DNA of 64,000 nucleotides from Curtobacterium luteum (lineage in GTDB: Bacteria > Actinomycetota > Actinomycetes > Actinomycetales > Microbacteriaceae): contig NZ_LDQC01000049.1 of assembly GCF_001475545.1 (NCBI RefSeq), positions 1-64,000 on the forward strand, read 5' to 3'. Every line of letters starts with the position of its first letter. Position 1 is the first letter of the stretch. Shown here in pieces: positions 56,901-64,000 of this stretch. The translations under genes were made by a program, and so were the position numbers. The notes beneath the pieces were generated by a model. The model did not search any database, was not told where the DNA came from, and worked only from the letters and a program-made list of their open reading frames with translations.

Positions 56901-59545
56901 TGCCCGGCCCCGGGAAGGGTCAGAACGGCACGGCGAGGGGCCAGGACGGCCTCGGCCGGATCGCCCGCGGGCTGGCCCGACGCCTCCGCGGTCCGGAGCG
57001 TCCCCTCACCGTGACGGACCGGCTCGACCGCTGGGCTGCCCGCATCGTCGAGTTCGGCATCGTCGACCGCGCGTACCTCGAGGCGCAGACCGGCCGGACC
57101 TTCGCGACCGACGCCGAGGCGGTGTCGTTCTACGTCCACAACGACGGTCGGCGCGGACTCTCGCTCAGCCCGCTCGTCGAACCGGAGTGGATGCGCGAGC
57201 ACCAGCCGGACGCCCGGATGTCCTGGTACGACGCACTCCACCAGGAGGGGCCCGAGCTCTTCCAGACCGGTCCGCTCTTCGACGCCGGGGTGTGGGCGGC
57301 GTCGCGGCCGGAGGGCCGCCGACCGGCGAGCACGCTCGATGCGCTCCGCGACTTCCTGCGCGAGGCGAGCGACGAGACCGCGCTCCCCGTGCCTCCCGGC
57401 CGACGCGGTGACACGCCCACGTGGGCCGCTGCGCGCGACGCCGCCCTCGACAACGCCCGCGCGTACGCAGCCGCCCAGCACCGCACGCGCCGGCGCTACC
57501 GGCAGCAGTGGGACGGGCCGACCACCGAGGAGGCGCTCGCGGCGCTCCGACGGGGAGCCGCACGCCGTGACGCGGAACGCCCCCTGGTGTCCGTCGTCAT
57601 GCCGGTGTTCCGGCGACCCGACGTCGTGGCGGCCGCGATCCGCTCCGTGCAGGCGCAGATCTACCCGCACTGGGAACTGCTCGTCGTCGACGACGGCTCC
57701 GGCGACGACACGCTCGACGTCGTCCGAGCCGCTGCCGAGGGTGACGACCGCGTCCGGGTGCACGAACGGCCGAACGGCGGCGCCGGCGCCGCGCGCAACA
57801 CCGGACTCGCCGCCGCTCGGGGCGAGCTGGTCGCGTTCCTCGACGCCGACAACACCTGGCGGCCGGAGCACCTCGCCGCCGCCGTCGCCGGGGTCCTCGA
57901 CACCGGGGCGCCGGGTGCGCACACGGGCCTGCGGATGGTGGGCGCGAACAACGACGACGACGCGACCGCCCCGACCGAGACGTTCCGCGGCGAGGACGGC
58001 ACCGTCGAGGACCTCCGCGCCGGCAACTTCATCGACCTCAACGCGCTCGTCGTCCGGCGGGACGTCGCCGACGCCGTCGGTCCGTTCGACGAGACGCTCC
58101 GCCGCTGGATCGACTGGGAGTGGCTGCTGCGCATCGCGCGGCACGCGGGCATGCCGGTGTACGTGCCGGTCATCGGCGTCGACTACGACAACGTCCGCGA
58201 CGTCCGCCGGGTGTCCTCCGGGCAGCCGGCATCGTGGCAGGAGGTCGCCCTCGCGCGCCACCGCCTCGACTGGGACGCCCTCGCCGCTGCACCGCGCACC
58301 GTGGGCCGCGTGTCCGTCGTCGTCCCGACGTACCGCGACTGGACGATGACCCGCCGCGCCGTCGACGCCGTCCTCGGTGCCGCCGACCACGACGGCGACG
58401 ACGTCGAGGTGGTCGTGATCGACAACGGCTCACCCCGCTCGGTCACCGCCGTGCTCGACGCCTGGTTCCGCGACGAACCCCGGGTCGTGCTGCAGCGCGA
58501 GGACCGCAACCGCAACTTCGCCCTCGGCAGCGACCTCGGGCTCGCCCGCTCCACCGGTGACGTCGTCGTGATGCTCAACAACGACACCGAGGTCACCACC
58601 GGGTGGCTCCGACCGCTCGTCACCGCGCTCGACGACCCGACCGTGCTCGGCGTCCAGCCGCTGCTGCTCTACCCGGACGGCATCGTGCAGACCGCCGGCA
58701 CCGTGTTCGGCGGCGACAAGGTCCTGCCCTGGCACTTCCTCGGCGAGCACCCGCGGTACGACGCGACCGCTGCGCTGTCCGACCCGGCAGCCCGTCGCTT
58801 CTCGGCGATCACCGCGGCCGCAGCTGCCTTCCGTGCGGCGGACCTCCTCCGCTGGCACGGCTTCGACCCGGTGTACGCGAACGGCCTGGAGGACGTCGAC
58901 CTCTGCCTCCGCGCCCTCGCCGACTCCCCCGCAGGCTCGGCGTTCGTCGTCGAGCCCGCGTCCGTCGTCGTCCACCACGAGAGCCGCACCGAGGGCCGCA
59001 ACGACGCCCGCATCGAGAACCGCCGGGTGTTCGACGAGCGGTGGCGCGGACGCTACCCGGCTGCCGACGCTGCGCCGCGGTACGAGCCCGCGGGGCTCCG
59101 GTACGCCGGTGTGGCGCCGGGGATGCCGAAGGGGCACGCCGTCATGGTGCGGTCGTCGCGGCCGGTCGTGGTGCGGTCCGTCCCGGGCGTCGGAGTGCGT
59201 TCCGGTGCCTTCGGTGCCGGCGCCGGCGTCGCCCCGCGTGCTCCGCTGCGTGTGGCGGTGAAGCACGACGGATCGCGTCCGCAGGACGTCGCCGCCCTGG
59301 TGTCCGGCCTGGAGGCACTGGGTCACCTCGTGCAGGTCGACGTCCCGTCCGCCTGGTACCGCGGTTCGAGCGGGCTCGACGACGTGACCGTGCTGGTCGC
59401 GTCCGGCACGAGTTCGTGGGTGCCACAGCCCGGCGCACTGAACGCCGCGTGGGGCGCCGTCAGAGCTGAGGATGACTACGCGGTCGTCCTGCCAGCCGAT
59501 CGTCCGGCAGCGGCGATCCTGGAGTCGGTCACAGCAATCGGATAG
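56900..59545 (+). CDS. Glycosyltransferase with two GT2 domains
   Basis: An 881-aa protein. Residues 1-228 form an unassigned, mostly helical region. GT2 domain 1 (about 229-455) has VSVVMPVFRRPDVVAAAIRSV, VDDGSGDDTLDV and FLDADN. GT2 domain 2 (about 470-720) has VSVVVPTYRDWTMTRRAVDAV, VIDNGSPRS, MLNNDTEVT and NGLEDVDLCLRAL. A C-terminal 150 residues are unassigned. Such two-domain enzymes usually extend O-antigen or wall glycans with alternating linkages. Cotranscribed with the two upstream transferase genes. Confidence 0.88.
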   Translation: MPGPGKGQNGTARGQDGLGRIARGLARRLRGPERPLTVTDRLDRWAARIVEFGIVDRAYLEAQTGRTFATDAEAVSFYVHNDGRRGLSLSPLVEPEWMREHQPDARMSWYDALHQEGPELFQTGPLFDAGVWAASRPEGRRPASTLDALRDFLREASDETALPVPPGRRGDTPTWAAARDAALDNARAYAAAQHRTRRRYRQQWDGPTTEEALAALRRGAARRDAERPLVSVVMPVFRRPDVVAAAIRSVQAQIYPHWELLVVDDGSGDDTLDVVRAAAEGDDRVRVHERPNGGAGAARNTGLAAARGELVAFLDADNTWRPEHLAAAVAGVLDTGAPGAHTGLRMVGANNDDDATAPTETFRGEDGTVEDLRAGNFIDLNALVVRRDVADAVGPFDETLRRWIDWEWLLRIARHAGMPVYVPVIGVDYDNVRDVRRVSSGQPASWQEVALARHRLDWDALAAAPRTVGRVSVVVPTYRDWTMTRRAVDAVLGAADHDGDDVEVVVIDNGSPRSVTAVLDAWFRDEPRVVLQREDRNRNFALGSDLGLARSTGDVVVMLNNDTEVTTGWLRPLVTALDDPTVLGVQPLLLYPDGIVQTAGTVFGGDKVLPWHFLGEHPRYDATAALSDPAARRFSAITAAAAAFRAADLLRWHGFDPVYANGLEDVDLCLRALADSPAGSAFVVEPASVVVHHESRTEGRNDARIENRRVFDERWRGRYPAADAAPRYEPAGLRYAGVAPGMPKGHAVMVRSSRPVVVRSVPGVGVRSGAFGAGAGVAPRAPLRVAVKHDGSRPQDVAALVSGLEALGHLVQVDVPSAWYRGSSGLDDVTVLVASGTSSWVPQPGALNAAWGAVRAEDDYAVVLPADRPAAAILESVTAIG

Positions 59546-59637
59546 CCAGCCGACAGTCCGCTGATCCAGTGGGTTCGTTCACGGTTCTCCGAGGCTTCCG
59601 CAGCCATCTGTTAACCGTGGCGGAGGACGATCAAGGC

Positions 59638-59793
59638 ATGTCGCTCCTCTCCGATGCCATCCGCTCGACCTTCACCGTCCGGTGCGTGGTCTGCGGTGCC
59701 GTCATCAGCAAGCGAGCTGCACTCGACCACGACGGACTGGCGTTCTGCTCGGTCCTGCACGAGGCCGAGTACATCGTCGCGACGCTCGACTGA
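59638..59793 (+). CDS. 51-aa zinc-ribbon-like protein
   Basis: Not recognised. MSLLSDAIRSTFTVRCVVCGAV is followed by ISKRAALDHDGLAFCSVLHE; Cys-x2-Cys plus a later Cys and His suggest a small metal site. A GGAGGA run lies 11 nt upstream. An in-frame upstream start at 59569 would add 23 residues. It sits between glycosyltransferase genes on the same strand and its composition is less GC-rich at the third position than its neighbours. Confidence 0.55.
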   Translation: MSLLSDAIRSTFTVRCVVCGAVISKRAALDHDGLAFCSVLHEAEYIVATLD

Positions 59794-59801
59794 GCGCCCC
59801 G

Positions 59802-59807
59802 TAGGAT
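59802..59807 (+). promoter_or_regulatory. -10 hexamer for the GT4-like gene
   Basis: TAGGAT, six bases (CGGGCG), then the GTG at 59814. Leaderless type. Confidence 0.5.
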
Positions 59808-59813
59808 CGGGCG

Positions 59814-60866
59814 GTGCCCGATCGCTCCCTCGTGGTGTTCCCGGCCTACCGGGACAACCCCTACCTCAACCTGATGCTCCTCGCCCCGCGGGCCGCAGGA
59901 TGGAACGTCGTCGAGACACTGCGGCTCGAACAGCTGGAAGGGCACCTCGGGCACCTCGGCGCCGGTGACGTGTTCCACATGCACTGGACCGCCCCGATCG
60001 TGCAGCGCGCCGACGACGACCACGAGGCTGCTCGGGCGCGACTGGACCGCTTCCGGAACGTCGTCGACGCCGCCCGCTCGCGCGGTGCTCGACTCGTCTG
60101 GACGATCCACAACGTCCTCCCGCACGACGCCCGGCACCTCGACCTCGAACTCGAACTGAACCGGTACCTCGCCGCCACCGCCGACGCGGTGCACGTCATG
60201 AACCGTCACACCCCTGCAGCCGTGTCGGACTTCTACACGCTCGACCCCGTTCGCGTCGTCCGCATCCCACACCCGAGCTACCAGGGTGTGTACCCGGCAT
60301 CCGTGACGCGGTCCGAGGCGCGCACTGCCCTCGGGCTCGGCGACTCGGAGCGGACCGTGCTCGCCTTCGGGCAGATGCGTCCGTACAAGGGCCTCGACCT
60401 GCTCATCGACGCCGTTCGGACCCTCGCCCCGTCCGAGCGCCCCGTGCTGCTGTTGGCCGGCCGGACCACCGACGGGGACCGAGCCACCATCGACAGGCTG
60501 CTCGGCGACGACCTCCGTGCCGTCCGCGAGCACGACCACGTCGAGGACGTCGACGTGCAGCGGTGGTTCCGGGCGGCCGACCTCGCGGTGTTCCCCTACC
60601 GGCGTGTGCTCAACTCGGGCGCGCTGCACCTCGCTGCGTCGTTCGAGGTACCGGCGGTGCTGCCGGACGAGCCCCACCTGCGCGCCGAGTTCGGCGACCA
60701 GGGGTGGGTCGAATGGTTCGACCCGGCCGATGCAGTGGGGTCGCTCGCGCGGTTGCTCGCCGGTCCGGTGGAGGCTGCAGAGGGTGCCGCGGCGTTCAGC
60801 CGGCAGCTGTCGCCGTTCGGGCGGTCGCGGGAGTACGCGGGGTTGCTCGACGCCGTGACCGGCTGA
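59814..60866 (+). CDS. GT4-like glycosyltransferase
   Basis: A 350-aa glycosyltransferase of the GT-B fold. The N-terminal half has LVVFPAYRDNPYLNLMLLAPRAAGWNVVET, VFHMHWTAPIVQ and LVWTIHNVLPHDAR; the C-terminal half has TVLAFGQMRPYKGLDLLIDAVR and RAADLAVFPYRRVLNSGALHLAASF (nucleotide-sugar site with the E-x7-E-like region). GTG start at 59814 with TAGGAT 6 nt upstream. It ends 6 bp from the convergent GT2 gene, with a GACCGG/CCGGTC hairpin over the junction. Confidence 0.87.
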   Translation: MPDRSLVVFPAYRDNPYLNLMLLAPRAAGWNVVETLRLEQLEGHLGHLGAGDVFHMHWTAPIVQRADDDHEAARARLDRFRNVVDAARSRGARLVWTIHNVLPHDARHLDLELELNRYLAATADAVHVMNRHTPAAVSDFYTLDPVRVVRIPHPSYQGVYPASVTRSEARTALGLGDSERTVLAFGQMRPYKGLDLLIDAVRTLAPSERPVLLLAGRTTDGDRATIDRLLGDDLRAVREHDHVEDVDVQRWFRAADLAVFPYRRVLNSGALHLAASFEVPAVLPDEPHLRAEFGDQGWVEWFDPADAVGSLARLLAGPVEAAEGAAAFSRQLSPFGRSREYAGLLDAVTG

Positions 60867-60872
60867 GTCCGG

Positions 60873-62543
60873 TCACCGCAGCTTCCGCGCCACCTTGCCG
60901 AGGAACCCGCCGAGCCGCCCACGCGGCTCGGGCCGGCGGTCGACCAAGAACCGCCAGCCGTCCTTTCGGTCTGCCAATGGCTGCATCGGGAACGCGTCGG
61001 CAACCGGAGGCAGTGCCATCCGGGCCGTGACGACCGGGAACCGGCCGGTCACTCCATCGAACGAAGCCGTCACGGCGTAGCGGCCTGGAGCGAACTCCGC
61101 CGCCGCGAGGTCGGCTCGCCATCCCTCGTCGCCGGAGACGACCTCGATGAGCACGTCCTCGTCCGTGGGCCCGGACACGCGCAGGCTCGCTCGCCCGCCG
61201 AACTGCTGGACGTCGGCAGGACCTCCGACGGTCAGGCCGTCGGCCGCTGCCTCCGCCCGGTCGACGACGAGTGGGACGATCCGCCGCAGCCTGGAAACGC
61301 GGGAGACACGCTCTGCCTGCCCAGAGCGGAGTGCAGCGCTCATGGCATCTGCGAGCGGGTTCCCGCTGGACTCGAGCGGGGGACCCTCGAAGCCGGTGAG
61401 CAGCCCACCGAGCACGACGGGCTCGACTTCATCCGCGCCGTTCACGAGCGCCGGGACCAGACCATCGACGGCGAGCTGTCCGGCGACGGCTGGATCCGAG
61501 TGCTGCAGGCGCTGCACCGCACCGGCCCACCCGCCGATGCGGTCTCTCTCCGATGTGCTTCCGGTACCGAGCACGAACGCCCGCGCCGCTTCCCATTCGT
61601 CGCGGATCACGAGCTCCCAGAGCGTGCGACGAGCCGGAGCCACGGCGGCGAGTCCATCGACCGAAACCGCGGACAGCAGTGCCGCGGTGGCAGGAGCCAC
61701 TGCTGCGATCATCTCGTCCGACGGGTCGGTCGCGAGAAACCGGTGGAGGTGCGCCCAGCCGTCCGCATCGAGCACGATCTCGGCGTGCTGCGCGCGCAGC
61801 ACGGGGTCGTCGCGCACCGACGCAGCACAGGCGAGCTCCTGTTCGAGGTACCGAACAGTGACGGTCGCGTCAGCGCGGAGCGACAACGACGATGTGTCAC
61901 CCCGGTCTCGGTACAGGTAGACGCAATCGGGGACGACATCGATGCGCTCCGCGGCGACGAAGGCCCGCGTCATCGGCTCGATGTCCTCGACGCTCGCGAC
62001 CTCCGGGAACCGGAGACCGGCGCGGTCCCAGAACGACCGCCGGAACATCCGGTTCCAGCACGGCCGTCCGGAGAGCAGCTGCGGGATGTCGGCCGGAGCG
62101 ACTGCCTGCAAGTGCCCGTCGAACGGGTGCCAGCGGCGGGTCGGGCTCCACGTCTCCGTGGGCGAGAACTTGAGGTGGTCGCCGATGACCATGTCCGAGC
62201 CGCTCGCCTCGAGTGAGTCGAGCATCGCCCGGTACGCGCCGTCGGGAACGATGTCGTCAGAGTCGGCGAAGACGAGGTAGTCGCCGCGTGCTGCTGCCAC
62301 ACCACCGTTCCTCGACTCGGCGGCGCTCACGGCTCCGGAGGGGATCAGGCGCACCCGAGCATCACGGTCCGCGAAGCCCCGAACGAGGTCAGTCGTGCCG
62401 TCGGACGAACCGTTGACCACGACCAACACCTCGAACTCCCCGACGGCTTGTCGGGCGAGGCTCTCGAGGAGTTCCGAGATCCACGGAGCGCTGTCCCGGG
62501 CTGGGACGACCACGGAGAGCACCGGTCGCGGCTTCGATGTCAT
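60873..62543 (-). CDS. GT2-family glycosyltransferase with C-terminal extension
   Basis: A 556-aa enzyme similar to teichoic-acid and capsule glycosyltransferases. N-terminal GT-A domain (VLSVVVPARDSAPWISELLESLARQ, VVVNGSSDGTTD, YLVFADSDDIVPDGAY) and WNRMFRRSFWDRAGLRFPEVASVEDIEPMTRAF. The remaining 300 residues include an unassigned region and a C-terminal beta-rich segment. The ATG overlaps the upstream acyltransferase stop (ATGA). Confidence 0.88.
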   Translation of the reverse strand: MTSKPRPVLSVVVPARDSAPWISELLESLARQAVGEFEVLVVVNGSSDGTTDLVRGFADRDARVRLIPSGAVSAAESRNGGVAAARGDYLVFADSDDIVPDGAYRAMLDSLEASGSDMVIGDHLKFSPTETWSPTRRWHPFDGHLQAVAPADIPQLLSGRPCWNRMFRRSFWDRAGLRFPEVASVEDIEPMTRAFVAAERIDVVPDCVYLYRDRGDTSSLSLRADATVTVRYLEQELACAASVRDDPVLRAQHAEIVLDADGWAHLHRFLATDPSDEMIAAVAPATAALLSAVSVDGLAAVAPARRTLWELVIRDEWEAARAFVLGTGSTSERDRIGGWAGAVQRLQHSDPAVAGQLAVDGLVPALVNGADEVEPVVLGGLLTGFEGPPLESSGNPLADAMSAALRSGQAERVSRVSRLRRIVPLVVDRAEAAADGLTVGGPADVQQFGGRASLRVSGPTDEDVLIEVVSGDEGWRADLAAAEFAPGRYAVTASFDGVTGRFPVVTARMALPPVADAFPMQPLADRKDGWRFLVDRRPEPRGRLGGFLGKVARKLR

Positions 62544-64000
62544 CCGAGATCGGCACTCGTCAGCGTGACCGTCCCACGCAGCGCCTTGGCGAGCCACGGG
62601 CCGAGCGAGGTGCTGTAGGTGTTGGACAGGTGCGACCCGTCGAAGTAGACCGATACTCCACCGATGGCTGAGTAACAGCGAGACTCGTCACAGAAGCGGT
62701 CCTCGACCGGCACGTAACGGACATCAGCGCCGAGACCGTCATGCCGCATCGCACGGAACACAGCGCTCGTCGATGCTGGGTAGGCCGAGGCAAGCGGGTT
62801 CGAGCACGACGTCGGCGTCTGCTTCGCCAAGCAGTCCGGCCCCCAGACCTTCTTCTCGAGCGTCGGGCCGGTCAGCGGCACATGCTGCATCACCGTGACG
62901 TCACGCCCGACGGCTCGGGTCGACTCGACGAGTCGTTCGTACCCCTTCGCCTGGTTCCCACGCCCGCCGTCGAACACGTAGTTCGCCCAGAGGTCCGCGA
63001 GCACCACTCGGTCGGACTTCGGCACGACGGACTTGAGCACCCACGCGTTGCGTGCTGCGCACCAATGCTGCTGATCCTCGGGCAGCTTCTCGCCCCAGGC
63101 CGTCTCGTCCGGCGCGACCAGGGAGGAGGGACACTTGTTCCGAGCAGCGACGATCACCTTCCAGTGGTTGATCTTCCCCGCGATGTCGAACGCCGACGAC
63201 CAAGCGCCCGCGTGGGAATCCCCCCACAGGAGAACGGTCTCGGTGCCGGAAGGGTCGCCGAGGGAACACAGCTTCTCGGTGTTCTCGGTGATGTCGTCGA
63301 TGCAGTCGTCCTGCCAAGCGACGGGTTTGTCCGCAAGCGATTCCGGCAAGTGGTCCCGATCCAGCTTGCCGAAGGCGGTGCCGCACTCCCGGTTTCCGAG
63401 AGCCGCCGCGGCGTAACAGCTGTCGCCCCTCGTGACCTTTGCGATCAGTGCGGCGTTCTCGGTAGCGGTTGCGGCGTTGCTCACTCCGACCGAGCCGATC
63501 GAGCCGATGACGAGCACTGCCGCCGCAGTCGCGCCGGCCACGAAGCTGCGCCGTCGTCGGGCGGTCAGCCATGGCGCACGCCGGAACGGTTCCTCCACCA
63601 GTCGCTGGCTTGCACCGGCCAGGACGAGCGTCGCCAGGATGATCGCGACCTTCTCGCGGGTGCCGAGGGCGTGACCGAGAGCGACCGGCAGGAGCACGAT
63701 CAGCGGCCAGTGCCAGAGGTACGCAGAGTAGGAGACGTCACCGAGCCAGCGCACCGCGCCGAAGCGGGACGCGTACGCCCACGACCACACTCCGTCTTCC
63801 GACGATCGTGCTGCGATGACGAGTCCCGCACCCACCGTCGGGAGCAGCGCTGCAGCCCCGGGGAACGGCGTCGAGTCCGAGAACGCGAAGGTGGCGACCG
63901 CGATGCAGGCGATGCCGCCCCAGGCAAGCCATCCGGGGAGACGGACACGCTCCGGCAGAAGTGCGATGACAGCTCCGAAGGCGAACTGCCAGGCTCGAGC
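62540..64000 (-). CDS. Membrane acyltransferase with SGNH domain, partial
   Basis: The OafA/YrhL type adds acyl groups to surface sugars. The 486 visible codons contain the last spans of the acyltransferase-3 domain (WLGDVSYSAYLWHWPLIVLLPVALGHALG; RLVEEPFRRAPWL), a single span, then an extracellular SGNH hydrolase-like domain (LLWGDSHAGAWSSAFDIAGKI with the catalytic Ser; FDGSHLSNTYS with the late His). The N-terminus is cut by the right window edge. Confidence 0.9.
   Translation of the reverse strand, partial: ARAWQFAFGAVIALLPERVRLPGWLAWGGIACIAVATFAFSDSTPFPGAAALLPTVGAGLVIAARSSEDGVWSWAYASRFGAVRWLGDVSYSAYLWHWPLIVLLPVALGHALGTREKVAIILATLVLAGASQRLVEEPFRRAPWLTARRRRSFVAGATAAAVLVIGSIGSVGVSNAATATENAALIAKVTRGDSCYAAAALGNRECGTAFGKLDRDHLPESLADKPVAWQDDCIDDITENTEKLCSLGDPSGTETVLLWGDSHAGAWSSAFDIAGKINHWKVIVAARNKCPSSLVAPDETAWGEKLPEDQQHWCAARNAWVLKSVVPKSDRVVLADLWANYVFDGGRGNQAKGYERLVESTRAVGRDVTVMQHVPLTGPTLEKKVWGPDCLAKQTPTSCSNPLASAYPASTSAVFRAMRHDGLGADVRYVPVEDRFCDESRCYSAIGGVSVYFDGSHLSNTYSTSLGPWLAKALRGTVTLTSADLG

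Overview
The window is high-GC actinobacterial chromosome with tightly packed genes. Gene content and order point to the family Microbacteriaceae, and the repeat and terminator style suggests a Curtobacterium-like organism; that genus assignment is inference. No phage, IS element, CRISPR array, rRNA or tRNA gene was seen. Fifty-three protein-coding genes (including a 14-residue leader peptide) are called, two of them cut by the window ends.

Left part (1-14.5 kb, all minus strand): the conserved stress/ribosome block hrcA-dnaJ-rsmE-HIT-phoH-ybeY-CBS transporter-era runs right to left and continues to leuA and recO. A four-gene histidine kinase, response regulator and ABC transporter cassette sits between era and leuA. 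hrcA is preceded by a CIRCE operator. leuA is preceded by a leucine-rich leader peptide with an overlapping RNA stem.

Middle left (14.5-29.2 kb): a DUF4870 membrane protein, hemW, a HAD hydrolase, a DUF1990 protein, a small membrane protein, lepA, a class I aminotransferase, rpsT with a strong promoter and terminator, holA, the DNA-uptake genes comEA and comEC, and leuS. The comEC frame runs through a 20-bp minisatellite into holA.

Middle (29.3-44.4 kb): the cydABDC cytochrome bd operon; a four-gene osmoprotectant ABC importer with a TetR gene upstream; an App1-type phosphatase; a GH15-like enzyme; and a divergent glucose-6-phosphate dehydrogenase homologue.

Right part (44.6-64 kb): ctaC-ctaD-ctaF of the aa3 oxidase, an ErpA/HesB-type Fe-S carrier, an M20 dipeptidase, a DUF3043 protein, then hisD-nrdR-pyrD. 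The last 10 kb is a surface-glycan cluster of five glycosyltransferases (one with two catalytic domains), a tiny zinc-ribbon-like ORF and a membrane acyltransferase with an SGNH domain.

Between genes the window is rich in repeated DNA: four tandem arrays with 19-, 20-, 31- and 19-bp units; a family of GGGAGGC/GCCTCCC palindromes, most of them just after stop codons; and a 0.4-kb mosaic of repeats between the DUF3043 gene and pyrD. Many starts carry a -10-like hexamer exactly 6-7 nt upstream, which implies leaderless transcripts.
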